Position numbers and translations under genes: made by a program. From Pyrrhosoma nymphula (lineage: Eukaryota; Arthropoda; Insecta; Odonata; Coenagrionidae): DNA of 64,000 nt. Location of the stretch: positions 73,951,376-74,015,375 of the forward strand of contig OY754339.1 of assembly GCA_963573305.1 (NCBI GenBank), given 5' to 3'. The notes below the pieces were generated by a model that was not told the origin of the DNA, ran no database searches, and was given only the letters and a program-made list of their open reading frames with translations. Shown here piece after piece: positions 20,655 through 32,959 of this stretch (positions within the stretch are counted from its first letter, which is position 1; each line of letters begins with the position of its first letter).

Positions 20655-21521
20655 TCAGCCTGGCGTGCTTGTTTTTTGGGCCACAGCTTGACTCAGGTTA
20701 GGCTTTAATAGGGTCAGCCTTGACCTGAGAGTCCTGCCGAACATTAACTGGGATGGTGCTTCCCCCGTAACACTGTGAGGACTTATCCTGTAATTAAACA
20801 GGTACTGGGGTAAGGCAATGTGCAATGGAACTCCAGAATGCAACAAGGTCTTTATCTTGGTCTTAAAACACTTTACTAATTTTTCAGCAGCCCCATTTGT
20901 GGCAGGATGGTAGGGAGGGGAAAAGGTGTGCAAAATCCCATTTAATTTACAAAAGTTTTCAAACTCCCCTGACGTGAATGGTGTACCATTGTCACTAACT
21001 ATTTGCTCTGGCAGCCCAATTGTGGAAAACAATTCCCGTAAATGTCTTATTATTTCCTCTGTTCCTCCATTTCTTAATTGGACCACATCAGGCCATTTGG
21101 TGGAGCTATCAACCACCACCAAAAAGGTTTTATTAAAAAATGGCCCCACCAAATCTACATGAAGCCGGACCCAGGGTCTTTCAGGTCTATCCCAACACTT
21201 AAGGGGGGCTTTTGCAGGCAATGGTCTATTCACTGCACAACTACCACAAGACTCCACTAAGGACTCAAGAGCTGTATCCAATTTTGGCCACCACACATAA
21301 GACCTAGCCAAGGATTTCATTTTTACAATCCCCTGGTGGCCTGCATGCAACTCCCTCAAAACCAAAGGTCTCAACTTTTCAGGAATAATCACCCTGTTAC
21401 CCCACATTAAGCACCCCTGCTCAACCGTTAACTCATTTTTTCTGTGTATGAATGGCTTGAAATCCCCATCCAGCTTTGCTGGCCATCCAAACATGCAGTA
21501 GTCTAGCACTTTACTAAGCAA
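20655..21521 (-). pseudogene. gypsy integrase core
   Basis: The zinc-binding HHCC motif (LHAGHQG ... CGSC) is followed by the DDE core: HVDLVGPF, VSDNGTPF and ATNGAAEKLV. All three acidic residues are present. The frame differs from both the RT/RNase H frame and the C-terminal frame. Confidence 0.9.
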
Positions 21522-22624
21522 GGGGTCCCTTTGAGTCTCATGGCGAATACCTTGAGCATTAATGGGGAAGAACTCTCTTTCACCTTAATCAATGTACGTG
21601 CATTCTTTAATCTCTTCACCCTCTCTCTCTCTAAAGGCAATCTTGAGAGACCATCCGCGACTCTATTATCAGCTGCTCTAATATACTTAATTAGAAAGTT
21701 GTAGCCCTGCAAAATAATGGCCCAGCGCTGCAACCTATTTGCAGCCATTTGTGGAATTCCCTTCTTTTCCCCAAAAATGTATAACAGCGGCTTGTGGTCA
21801 GTTTTCAAGATAAAACTTCTGCCATAAATATACTGATGGAATTTCTGCACCCCAAACATAATTGCAAGTGCCTCCCTATCTATTTGAGAGTAATTTTTCT
21901 CAGCTTTATTAAGGGACCTTGAGGCAAAAGCAATGGGTCTTTCTTGTCCATTCGGAAAACGGAGAACTAAAACTGCCCCTAGGCCAAATGGTGATGCATC
22001 ACACTCCAGAATTACTGGAAGAGACGGATCGTAATGAGCCAAGACTCGACCAGAGACAATTGATGCCTTCACCTTGTCACAGGCCTCGCTGCACTCTCTT
22101 GTCCAGACAAAATCAGACTCCTTCTGAAGGAGGCGATGCACGGGAGCCAACTTCGACGCTAAACCTGGTATGAACTTGGAATAATATTCTACCAGCCCTA
22201 GAAAGGCTCGCAGCTGGGACACATTCTTAGGAGGTGGAGTCATAGTGATTGCCTCAACTTTTGCATCAGTGGGATGAAGTCTCTTCCTATCTATTTGGTG
22301 ACCCAGAAACTCAACAGCATTTTGCATGAATTTACATTTCTCTTTATTGACCTTAAATCCCAAACCAGCCAATTTATTGAGCACCCTCTCTAAATTTTGC
22401 AAATTTTCCAAATCATTGCAACCTGTAATGATTATATTATCCTGAAAGGACGCAACCCCTCGCAAACCCTGCATGGCTTGATCCATGATTCTTTGGAACA
22501 TAGCAGGAGCTGAGGCCACCCCAAATGGTAGTCTGGCGTAACGGAATAACCCCCTATGCGTGTTTATTGTGCACACAGCTTGTGACGTGTCCTCTGACAC
22601 TAACTGCTGGAAAGCCTGCGACAA
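21503..22624 (-). pseudogene. gypsy reverse transcriptase (C-terminal part) and RNase H
   Basis: Reads LFRYARLPFGVASAPAMFQR and then the catalytic box FQDNIIITG, where the second Asp of the usual FQDD is Asn (codon at 22436-22438). RNase H follows, with LECDASPFGLGAVL, FASRSLNKAEKNYSQ, LKTDHKPLL and ADGLSRLPL. The Asn replaces a metal-binding residue, so polymerase activity should be lost. The frame shifts near 21560 into integrase. Confidence 0.92.
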
Positions 22625-23000
22625 ATCCAGAGTGGAGAATTTCTCCCCCCCCCTGCAGTTTGCAAAAAATTGCCTCCACCCGAGGCAGGGGATACCTCTC
22701 CACTTCCAGGTTTGGATTTAGAGCAATCTTAAAATCACCACAAATTCTCACCCTTCCGTCACCCTTAGCCACTGGCACTATTGGCGTTGCCCAATCACTG
22801 AACTCAACTGGATATAAAATGCCTAAACTAACCAATCTATCCAGTTCCTCATCGACCCTGTTTTTGAGAGCGAATGCCAAGGCTCTAGGAGCGCGATTCA
22901 CAGGCTTTGCCCCTTTCTTTAAGGTCAATGCCACTTTTCCTTTGCTGAAAGTCCCTAAACTGCCATCCCATAGCGTGGCAAACTTTCCTAAAATGCCCTC
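22554..23000 (-). pseudogene. gypsy reverse transcriptase, N-terminal part
   Basis: In frame with the protease segment but separated from it by a TAA at 23001-23003. It contains the fingers region LVSLGILYPVEFSDWATPIV, RVRICGDFKIALNPN and YPLPRVEAIF. The frame changes at a run of nine C (22645-22653, + strand), where family similarity continues in the next frame. Confidence 0.9.
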
Positions 23001-23837
23001 TTAAGTCAATACCGGTCTCTCCATCCCAAGATGAAGCATTTGAAAGCTAAATCTAAAAGTGTTTAACCAATCTCCACCCAATATGGGCGGACCCCCATTT
23101 CGAACAACAAAAAGAGGCAACTTGTACGACCCTCCCTGGAACTGAGCTCGCACGCGTACTATACCCAACGGCTTAATACACGCATTAGAGTAATTTCTTA
23201 GTTTTACCTCCGTTTCTTCCAAGGGAGAATTGAAAAAGTTTCCCATATAGCACTTCTCCGATATGGCAGAAATGGCAGACCCTGTATCGATTTCCACCTC
23301 TAGCTCTTTATCCTCTACTTTCACCATTACTTTCCAAAGGGGAACATTAAAATCGGATTTTACGTTAAACAATGCTGGGAAATCCTCAAAGCTTCCCTTG
23401 CTCTCAGTATCTGTGCTCTGACTTTCCAACAACTGGTCCCCATCCCAACACACCCGAATGCCACCGATGCTTTCTACAAAAGGCTCGTGATAGAACACTT
23501 CAGGGTACTTACCAAAACGACCCTGACTGCACATTGCCTTGAGATGCCCAGTACAGTGGCAAGTGTTGCATTTTGCATTTTTAAAGCGACACTCTACCCT
23601 CATATGGCCCTTCCGCCCGCAGCAATAGCACACTCCTGCACTTTTTCCCCGCGATGCCGCTGGATTCTGCGGATTCCCCTTTGCACGCCTTCCGCTCCCT
23701 CGGACAGCGACATGATGAAACTCGTGTTCCTCTGCCTGGTCACTCGTCTCCGATGCGGTCTCGTGGTTAACGTAATTGACGCCCAACCTCAGCCACAATG
23801 TCTGCCGTTGGCGGGAAAAGACTACACGCCGCGGCAT
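23001..23837 (-). pseudogene. gypsy nucleocapsid zinc knuckles and protease
   Basis: Two CX2CX4HX4C knuckles (CYCCGRKGHMRVEC and CNTCHCTGHLKAMC) are followed by the aspartic protease motif EIDTGSAISAIS (DTG codons at 23280-23288) and the flap/ILGGDW region. It is closed early by TAA at 23001-23003 and offset by one base from the Gag frame upstream. Confidence 0.9.
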
Positions 23838-24348
23838 TCGCAGTAGCTTTTTCCCGCGCCGCTGCTGTCTCCACGGCCCTCTCGAAACTTAACTCCTCAC
23901 TCTCCAAGTATAAGGCACACACGATATCCCAAACACGGAGGCCCAAAATAAATTGGTCCCTCATCGCTCGGTCCAGGAAGGCGCCGAAATTGCAACCTCG
24001 CGCCGCGTTCCTCAGCTCCGTTGCAAACTCTCTCACTGAGGCCGTCTTTCCTTGCACCCGCTGATGAAATTTGTGCGTTTCAGCTATCACGGACTGCTTA
24101 GGGCTGAAATGCTTCCAAAGCAACCCACACAAATTCTCATACGTGAGATTTGAGGGCTTCTCTGGAGCACACAAATTCCTTAAGACGCCATAAGCCGACT
24201 TCCCCATTGAAGATAATAGCACGGCTTTCTTTTTACCTTGAGCCTCTGCCGTCCCCAAATCATTTACAATGAAGTACTGCTCTAGGCGTTCTTCGTAAGC
24301 ATCCCAACTCTCTTCTTCGGGAATAAACTTTTCCATTAAGGGCGCCAT
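23767..24348 (-). pseudogene. gypsy Gag capsid region
   Basis: About 193 residues from ATG at 24348, MAPLMEKFIPEEESWDAY, through a capsid-like helical region (KKKAVLLSSMGKSAYGVL). It stops before the zinc knuckles, which are in the next frame. The open frame extends upstream through the LTR, but this ATG sits just after the primer site and is the likely start. Confidence 0.85.
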
Positions 24349-24361
24349 CCTCGTCGCCAAT
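24349..24361 (-). other. gypsy primer binding site and 13-base leader
   Basis: Directly after the 5' LTR the - strand reads ATTGGCGACGAGG and then the Gag ATG. The primer site therefore abuts or overlaps the start codon. The tRNA was not identified. Confidence 0.6.
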
Positions 24362-24483
24362 TGTGGGATACTCAAAAGGACGACAACGCTATTCAGAGGC
24401 AGGACAGAGACTGACGCCAGTATGGCGGAGCCAAGCTTTATTCGGTTAAAACAAGGAACACTCATAATGCACACTACACTACA
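24362..24483 (-). repeat. 5' LTR of gypsy element
   Basis: 122 bp, partner of 19915-20036, followed by the AAACT duplication at 24484-24488. Confidence 0.93.
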
Positions 24484-24488
24484 AAACT

Positions 24489-24900
24489 GTATAAAGATCT
24501 CTCGTGGGGTAAACATATTTGGGAAATATCTGATGACGCCGATTGTAAATTGTGATTTCATTAAAGGGAACTTGGCAAGTACGACGATGAAGTTAAGGAA
24601 ATTAGCTTCTTGTCCCTCATTAGACCCACTTGGAATACGCTGCCAGTAATTTGGGTCCTTATGAGATAGGCTTAAAATCGAGTTACAACGCGTGCAGTGA
24701 AGATCGGCAAGGTACATAAAAGGCCGTTATGATAACTTAGTTAGTGTTACTAGCCATCTGCAACAAATGGGATGGGAATCGCTTTCAGATCTTCGGTTAA
24801 AATTTAGACTTAAGACGATCTATTTTCTGACAACATCATTGATGTTTTACGTAACTCGACATTCTACGGTATATAAGATCATGAGAATACAATTAGGTAA
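24489..24900 (+). pseudogene. jockey/CR1-like LINE reverse transcriptase relic, 3' part
   Basis: Continues 19480-19914: DEVKEISFLSLIRPTWNT, then RYDNLVSVTSHLQQMGW and LSDLRLKFRLKTIYF. These match the region after the palm in this LINE class, where VKEIAY.SLVRP and RY....SV...L..LGW..L recur. Stops interrupt it. Confidence 0.8.
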
Positions 24901-26394
24901 CTAGAAAGCAGAACGGACAGGTTAAATCAGGAGATCAGAAACTGTTGGGTTGAAAGTTACACAAAGGATTCATTCTAAATTGTCAGTAACGATGTGATTC
25001 CACTCCCAGAGTCCATTCAAGGTTATAGCGCAGTTGAAATATACTTATTTGGCTTAGAAAGAAATTAAAAGTGAACATTTTTTTCACGAGCTTATGATTT
25101 AAACAAAGGCTATCACCACTTCGGTCATGTGGTCTCATTCTCCAAACGGCATTGGACGTGTTTACTGATTGGCTGCCTTTCTATCAACTGCGCTATTATC
25201 TTGGATGCATTCCACCTGTGGTGATAAGCTTCAGACACCAAAAGTAATTTATCATCTACCTTCTATATAATTAGGCGATCTTTTTTCATATATCGCTTTT
25301 TCTTTTCCTTGATAAAAGATTCCGTATTTCAATAGCCAAGAAAGACGTCAGCGATCGAATGACGTCAATGGATTTGTCGTTTGATAATAACCAGCAAATA
25401 TCAAATCGGGTTTAAACCGTGATGCATAAAATTGAGATTTAGAGATTGATTGGGTAATGGAATCTGATATAAAAACGACTTCTTTTTTTTTCTTTCTTTA
25501 AGTCAAGGTGAGTGTGTTGGTCGTGTTGGTCGATTTCATAGCGACGTGACATTGCAGTTGTTATTCAGGTGAGTAGCCTAACATCCAACATGGGAGTCAT
25601 TCGTTGACTAGACCTTTTAATATATTTTTCATTTTCTTTTAAACTGAGCATAAGATATTTATCGGAGGAGAATATTATGTAACTTCTGCCATTTCAATGT
25701 TTAACTAACTTTTTAGGTCTATGATATATCTGAGAAAGAGGAAATAGTTCAATTTATGGGCAGTGAGTCATCGTTTTCATTTGAATTTATTCCACTAAGG
25801 GAAAATTGAAATAAGTAGCATATGCAATTTTCTCAAAATCAACGGTTGACTGTTTAAATTCACATTTTGGATGAAAACTGAAGTAACTCGAATATTTTAT
25901 TCCTCTTCCATCAAAGATTAATCTATCGGAAATCTAATTTATTAATTAGCGACTGCATATTTGTATGAGGCTGTGCTCTCCAGAGTGAAAGATTAAGTGT
26001 ATCATATCTTTGTGTGATTCCATAACTTTTAGAGGCAAGAGGATGGGCCAGAAAGTTATTATTTGGAAGGACGGCATTTCTGATGCTCTGATGAATGAGC
26101 TGAGGTGGACTCTTTAGCTATCAGAATATCTTAATAAATATGATGCACACATGTCAATGCACTTCCAAATAGTGAATGTAAAATGTATGCAATAATTATT
26201 TTCTACATTTCAATTATGGTCTTTGAAGTTGCCATTAACTAGTGCTTGCATAGCACAAATGTATGTGACCCAAATGTAATTACTTGACTAAGCTCTCTCT
26301 TTTAAACTTTTGAGCAAACTTATCTTTTCTCTGAGAAAAACTTATACAGTTTCTTGTTAAAATTATTTGTTTTAAGCAACTGAAACATGATAAA
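24901..26394. other. intergenic AT-rich DNA with one dispersed repeat
   Basis: Contains repeat family B copy 1 (about 25032-25206). No gene was recognised elsewhere. Confidence 0.5.
25032..25206. repeat. dispersed repeat family B, copy 1
   Basis: Shares ordered blocks with 47082-47263: ATTTGGCTTA, GGTCATGTG, CGGCATTGGACGTGTTTACT, TCAACTGCGC and ATTATCTTGGA. Same orientation. Transposon class unknown. Confidence 0.7.
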
Positions 26395-27060
26395 ATGCCA
26401 GCCGTCAAGCTCGCATCCCTTGCAGTCGCCGCCGATGCAATGCAGTGACGGGTCCATCTGGCTCTGGACTCCCGCTGAGACGGAGAAGGAACGACGAGTT
26501 GACGATCGCTTGCTTTAATTTTTGCCAAGTCGGGAGCCACCGTCAATGGAAATGTGATCGGAGCCCATATCACCCCAGAGTACCAGGCTGGAGCCAGCAA
26601 CAATTAGGGACTGAGGCCGTTGCGCATTCCTAAGTGACTCTTGCAAAGGGAAGTCCACTGGTGTTTCGGCAAAGATTGAAGTGCATAGCACTCGGTTGGA
26701 GGCTGATGAGTCAAGCGCTTCCCATTCGCCAACCTCTGCCTTGACGCGGCACTAGAGCTTGAACAAGGAGGGAATAACGGTGATCTGTTGCTCTCTGGGT
26801 AGGGAGAGCACCTGGATTTGACAACCGCCTTCCGTTGACCAAAGAGGTTCCAGCTCAAAGGCGAGAAGAAAGACACTCGGAAGAATTGAGTTTGTCTGAC
26901 CACGCCTAGAGTGATCAAATCCCAGGTTTTGTGACGGGATCTGTTCATCCTACATAATGCTCGGGTGCCAAACATAGCGGCCTTTCCTACCCCTTCTCTT
27001 CCCCTACCCTACCCTTCCCCCCAGCTGGATAACCGGATAAGTATTTCTGTTAGCACCGGC
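26395..27060. other. GC-richer island, unidentified
   Basis: About 650 bp clearly richer in GC than its surroundings, with no long open frame and no recognised domain. It could be a transposon UTR, a processed relic or untranslated exon sequence. Confidence 0.4.
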
Positions 27061-27305
27061 CAACTGAGTTTTCCACCGACGGAGTAGCGTCCTATTATTA
27101 TTACCATGTTATTATGCCTAATTGATTCCCACTTCGCCGCTAAATGCAGTAGTTGAACGAAATTTTATTTACACGGTCACTACAATATAATTAAATGCAT
27201 GACGTTCATAATCCTTAAATAAACATTCATTCTAAGGTGTTAAAGCTTCTGGTTCTCTCAATTGAGGGGTAATTTTACGTAAATGTAATTGAAAAATAAA
27301 TATTA

Positions 27306-27636
27306 AATTCTGAAAATAAAAAATATCAACTAAAAACGTATTAGTTCATCTGTACATACGTATACAGACAAGCAGACAGACAGTGGAAAGGGAGTAATAA
27401 AGTAGTTTGGATTCCTGAACTATAGGTTTAAGTTAGGGTAAGTTTTAGCCTCTATAATAAATATTGTGAACAATTCTGAAAATAAAAAATATCAACTAAA
27501 AAAATATTAGTTCATCTGTACATGCGTACACAGACAAGCAGACAGGCCATGTGAGCTAATATAAAAGGAGTAATAAAGTAGTTTGGATTCCTGAACTATA
27601 GGTTTAAGTTGGGGGAAATTTTAGTCTCTATAATTA
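27306..27636. repeat. tandem duplication, 166-bp unit
   Basis: AATTCTGAAAATAAAAAATA starts units at 27306 and 27472. Both contain AGTAATAAAGTAGTTTGGAT and GAACTATAGGTTTAAGTT. They differ by scattered substitutions and small indels. Confidence 0.9.
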
Positions 27637-28394
27637 CTAGAGAAAAATACTATTTAATTCCCACACTATTGTAATAAACAACGAAAATGGTTTTGACACG
27701 TACTATCATTCTCAATATGACAAATTCAGTCTATTGACTATCGACAGTCAGCCCTTGCAGTAAAAGAAAACTGCTTTGAAAAAAAATGGATGGTGCATCT
27801 CAAATTTAAGAAAATATAATAAAATTAATTTGCCTTTACCTGCTAGCTGAGAATTCCAAAACAAAATTGACGTGGGGTTTTTATCTAGTGGCCAAAATTG
27901 TAACAGCACTAGTCACGTCCGTCTCTTTGGTACTGAGCTTCATTGGTAATTAGAATGTATCGCTAACAATGGTGATTCCCATACAGCCACTTGCAAGACT
28001 CCAAATGTCTGGCATGATATCTCCGTCAAAGATATTGAAGTCGTTTCATATGAAATGGAAGTATACCTTTCTTTAGCAATATTCTTCATAGTTTTGACTA
28101 CGAAACCCTGAGGTTAATCCTTCTTGAACCCGCTCTGGGTCTACGCTAGGGCTACGGCGATTTTCTCTTGCTCACTCAGCTATGTCAGACCTAATGCTCG
28201 TGAACCATTCGAGCGCAGAGAAATGAGAATGGACTACAATGAGGCAAAAAAATTCGAGAAAACACTTGTCGACTCGGAAATCTGCGCGTCGGAAAACGAT
28301 GCCAGGTACCTACTCGGTGACAGCATTTCCCTAGTAAAACCTACCGAGGTAAAGGTAATCTTCATATTCAGCTCTAGTAAACTCATTAGTTTTC
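27637..28394. other. intergenic DNA, one unassigned open frame
   Basis: An open frame at 28124-28426 has no recognised motif. Otherwise AT-rich. Confidence 0.4.
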
Positions 28395-28680
28395 GTGAAG
28401 GTTTCACCAGAACGTACGTACCATAATGCTCTATGGACCTGTTCAATCTTGCCCCCATTAGCACTCTCATTGCATCGACAAAATGTCCTAGAACATGAAA
28501 GAAAATGCATGAGAAGTATATATAAACTAAGATATTGGCATACAAATTTACGTGTCACCAAAATAACCAACATTGAAACAATAACGGAGGTAGTCAAGCA
28601 ATTATCCGAAATATATTTCGACGTAATTAAAAAGAGCAAAATGGTGGAACATTCTGACCTAATTGACACGAGCGATTGAA
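28395..28680 (+). pseudogene. jockey-type LINE C-terminal relic
   Basis: 94 codons ending TGA. ALSLHRQNVLEHERKCMRSI and then LRVTKITNIETITEVVKQLS match the C-terminal region of jockey reverse transcriptases, where a hydrophobic 'R..NVTKI..IETI.E..K.LS..YF' pattern precedes the end. The rest of the element is not visible upstream. Confidence 0.55.
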
Positions 28681-31639
28681 AGAGAAAATACAGGTCTGAA
28701 GTGATAAATAAAAATTATTAATGTGGTGGGCAACCGCAATAGGGGAAAATAAATCAGACATGGACACAGGGTAAAAATAGGTAAAACCTATATCCCCTGA
28801 TAAAGAGCTGCTTCACAGCACATCACGCTTGCTATAGCGTCTGGCATTTCTCTCCTGGCTCTGCTGATCCTTTCCACTACATACTCTTTCCCTTCTATTT
28901 TATGAAATGTGCACGTTTGGGTGAGGTAAAAAATTAGCGCTGATAAAATGTTTTCCTTCGTTTGGGTAAGATTTCATAAGAGTTGAAACAACATAATCTC
29001 CGAGACGCTGATCACTTGAGCGAGTAGGTACCATCCTTACCCATGGATGGAAAACTGTTAATTGGGTATTTTTAGTCGTTATCTACTACGTTCCAATACC
29101 ATTAGGCGTACTTATCTGGCTTTGAACCCATCAATTGCATACATCTACAAGTTGCTTAGGAAGGTAAGAGCTGTTTGTCACCAGAAATGGACGATCCTGG
29201 TCGGTAACGGACTGGAGAAATTTCAATGACTCCGTACCAGACGAATTCAATGAGAGCGAATTTTACTGTGCGCAGGCATTGAGAACTAATGGTCCTGTCA
29301 TCGAATGTCCTGATAATCGAATGAAAATATCTCATTATCTCTCGAAAACAATTCCGCCCTATTGCTTTCTTACAGAATGGAAGGCTCAAACTTTCTTATA
29401 GGCTAGAATGAATGAAGGATCTCAGGTTTTCCCGGTGATTAGACTATGAGGAAGAAAAGTAAGATACATTCTCAAGATGGCGGCATGACAAGTCCTTGAA
29501 AGGTCGATTCAGAACAGCACTACTACACGATGGGATTCCCAAGATTACTTCCTAAACACTAAGAATCAAGTTGAAGACCTTTGGTGTTTATAGCGGCGCG
29601 GGCTTTCAAAAGTCCTAATTAGGCTTTCATTTCTTTAAATTCTGTGTCCCAAACTTCATTTTCAATTATGAGGTACCCGCAAGTTTTAGCCAAAATGTAT
29701 TTTAGGACATGAATTATAAATCCCGACGTCAATTATAAGGCTCCATGCACTCTTATCCGCAATGCGGCGTTTAGTGAGAGACGTTTGGGCAGGTTTCTCC
29801 TTTAAAAAAATATGATTAGAGCACCCATCTCTATAGAGGAGGAACCTCATGGAACATATACTGATAAAGAAAAAAAATGCTTTAAAATACTTGTCGCATA
29901 TTATTGCCAGAATAATTCATAATTGAAATGTTTAGTTGGCTTTTATAATTAGTTAAATATCGTACAAATAATTTTTAATCCTAAAGCCGTTTTTCATACT
30001 TGTGACAAAATAGAAGAATACATAATGCGATGCATAGGACTGTAATTATTTTAAATGAGTGACATTATATGACATTTATAAGACATAAATGAGAGACATT
30101 ATGAGAGACAGGAAGAAATTTTAGTTCTAGAATATAAGTACATTTTAATACGTTTATTGATTGCGGCACAAGTCAGTCTCTTGCTAACTACTGATCTTAT
30201 TTCAACCACTCGTCCGATTTTAATGTTTTACACGTTACTTACAAAGATGCAAAGCTAGATTTTCTTCAAAATATTTTAATTTTGTAAAATGCCAAGGTTT
30301 TAAGAATGAGATTGTTAAATGACTTCACGCCATCAATCAATTCGCCTCTTTATCACGTGCCCACTCTTCCTCCCGACCGAATTCTCCGATCAATTCGTCT
30401 TTCGTCCGGGGCTATCCTTTACCACATAAATATTTTCCTTACCGTATCCTCCTTTGTCCTGCATCCCGACCACAACTTTCCTAACCACACACCCCCTCCT
30501 TTATCTATTCATCATAGAACCTACAAACAAATGAGGACCCGCCACGGGGAGAAATTTAATCATACGTGAAAATGACCAGGGAGCGTTCAAACGTTGAGCG
30601 TTTGTCAGGAATGAGCGCAATAATTGACTGAAATATACAAAGTGTAATTTATTTAAGTATATTTACAAGTTTTTGCAGGGTTGAATTCATGTAGATAATA
30701 ATTTTCATTACTATTTTTAATGCCGCTATCTGGCACCTCTTAGTGTTGCGCACATTGTATTGTTGTTGTTAGTTTGTTTTCTCAAATTTTCATGCCATAT
30801 GTTTTGGCTGGCGATTTTGTGAAATAAAGTTGCAATATTTTCAAAGAAATATTTATGGCTGATTAATTAAGGAACTAATTTCACTAATGTAGTAATTTCA
30901 TTTTTCATCAAAAGTAAGTGCTATATGTTGTAGTAACATGGCTTTGTGAGTACACTTCTTCCCGAAATTTACGGATAGGTTATTCTGGCTCTCTTGGATT
31001 TTCGTGAATAACATTTGATTCTACCAAACATCAAACATGCGTTTATCAGCGAAATATAAATCGATCAATATTCCCACCTTATTCAAATTGTCCCTACTCC
31101 CACCAGAAACGTCCTCTATGCACGTCCAACGATTACTTCTTTTAAATCTTGTAATGGTGAATATGAGCTCAAGCCCTTGGCTCGCCACAATGGTTTTTAC
31201 ATTTAAGTATTATCATGCAAAATATATTAATTGTTGTCTCCGATCGGTTTTATAGGCCCTTCTCTTGAGTCATCAAGGACTCTTTCCAACACGCTCAGAA
31301 ATAGTTGGAATTATGTCAGCATGCTCCAATAATCGAAATTGATAGAGGCGTGGAGGTCAACTATTATATTGATAATGTCAGGATAGAGTAAATAAAATAG
31401 TCAGAAATACGCGAACATATATTTATTAAATTAAAAACAACCCTTACAGCTCTTGTCACATTATTACATTTAGCAAAAAAACTCGTAACTCTTAATATGA
31501 TGTGCCAATACATCATACTCATTACTCCATATCCTATAGTGCAGTGCTTTCTGGTGAAATTTCACCTTATGACAAGTATTTGCAGATTTTTATTAATGCA
31601 CTAATAATCGTTATTTCATTCACTTGGTTAGGGTATTAT
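28681..31639. other. long AT-rich interval, no gene recognised
   Basis: Only short open frames (for example 29156-29389 on -, 30306-30569 on +), none with a known motif. Confidence 0.5.
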
Positions 31640-31715
31640 GTAGTGTACGTTGGTGACAACTCACCCCCTACCACTCACTCTTGAAGTTCCTTGCGGGGTG
31701 TTATGTAGATGTAGA
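31640..31715 (+). repeat. LINE 3' tail fragment with GTAGAT repeats
   Basis: ACTCACCCCCTACCACTC, then TTGCGGGGTGTTATGTAGAT and GTAGATG. A related tail occurs at 62600-62660, and there it follows a LINE reverse transcriptase relic. Confidence 0.55.
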
Positions 31716-31789
31716 TGTCAAATGAAAATCCACCCAGAGGTTGTGTCCTGAATCCAACGCCTGTTACCACTCTGGAAAACACGCTTCGT

Positions 31790-32920
31790 TCTGACTTCAG
31801 GCAAGCGGTCAGTTTCCACAGAGTTGGTAACATACCACCGTGGCGTTTTTCAAGCCGACAGCTTGAGCCCCTTACTGTTTTGTATTTCCCTCCTACCCCT
31901 GTTCATTCGGCTGCGACGAGGTAGAGGATACATGTGCACTGTTCCAGGTGACAGGAAGCATAAGGTCACCAATTTGTTTTATATGGATGACCTGAAGCTT
32001 TATGCTTCTAATGAGAAAGACTTTCGCACTGCTCTGGACACCGTACTGTAATACAGTGAGGCATTAGGGATAAAGTTCAGATTGGACAAGTGTGAATCCA
32101 TCCACTGGGCGAGAGGAAGATTTTCGGAGATCAAGTAAGAAGTGCAACTTGTTGACGGGAGCGTCATTCGTCACCTCGAGGACGATGACAGCTATGAATA
32201 TCTCGGTGTCTCCCAGCGCCAATTGCAGGAGGTAGCAGTAGTGAAGGAAAGACTCACTGGCAAATACAGACTATCATGAACATCTGGAGTTCTGAGCTGT
32301 CTGGCAAGAACAAGGTTCTTGCCGCAAACATGATCGCGGTTCCTACACTGCTGTATACCTTCGGATGCATGAAATGGAACGTCAACGAGTTGCAGAAGCT
32401 CGTTAGGGGAACGAGGAAGATGATGACCATCTACAGAAGTCTTCATCCGAAATCTTCCATCGCCAGGTTGTATCTCCCTCGCAAAGTAGGTGGTAGAGGA
32501 CTAATGAGTCTGGAGTGTCTCCACAGCAGAGTTGTCCTGGGTACAGCTTGCCGAGTGTTGAAAAGCAGGGACCCCTGCTCAATCTCGTGAGAGAGCACGA
32601 GAGTGCGGGAGCGTTTCTCTTCCAGGCGGCAAAGAGGGCAGCGGACGAAACCGGTCTCGACTTCGACCCGTCATCCGACGGAAGCGACAATGACACGACC
32701 GTCTCGTCATTGAAGGCAGACGTCCTCAAGCTCGAAATAAAAAAAGCCGAGCAGAAGGCATTGCTCAAGGCGCATACCGATAAGTCCATGCATGGGGGTT
32801 TCTATCGAAACATCGAAAAGCATGGGTTATCGAAGGAACTGACGTTTGCCATCCTACGCTCCGCCGCACAGTGGGCTGAAATCGAAAAAAGTTGGCCAAA
32901 ATTCAAAAACAGGTTTATTT
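31790..32920 (+). pseudogene. R4/Dong-like non-LTR reverse transcriptase relic
   Basis: Successive frames read DSLSPLLFCISLLPLFI, NLFYMDDLKLYASNEKDF (YMDD box), SYEYLGVSQ and NKVLAANMIAVPTLLYTFGC. They end with HPKSSIARLYLPRKVGGRG, then the region NLVREHESAGAFLFQAAKRA. HPKSS...RLY.PR..GGRGL is typical of the R4-type LINEs with a restriction-like endonuclease. At least three stops or frame changes. Confidence 0.75.
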
Positions 32921-32959
32921 TTAGTCCGGAAGTTAAAACTTTGCACAGTCATTAACCAT

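Larger units (their letters stand above)
19915..24483 (-). mobile_element. Ty3/gypsy LTR retrotransposon, degenerate
   Basis: A 4569-bp element with 122-bp terminal repeats at 19915-20036 and 24362-24483 (7 differences), flanked by the 5-bp duplication AAACT (19910-19914 and 24484-24488). On the - strand the order is gag, protease, RT, RNase H, integrase, with Mag-type (K02A2.6-like) signatures. There are at least four frame changes, one in-frame stop and an altered RT active site, so this copy is inactive. It interrupts a LINE reverse transcriptase relic. Confidence 0.95.
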
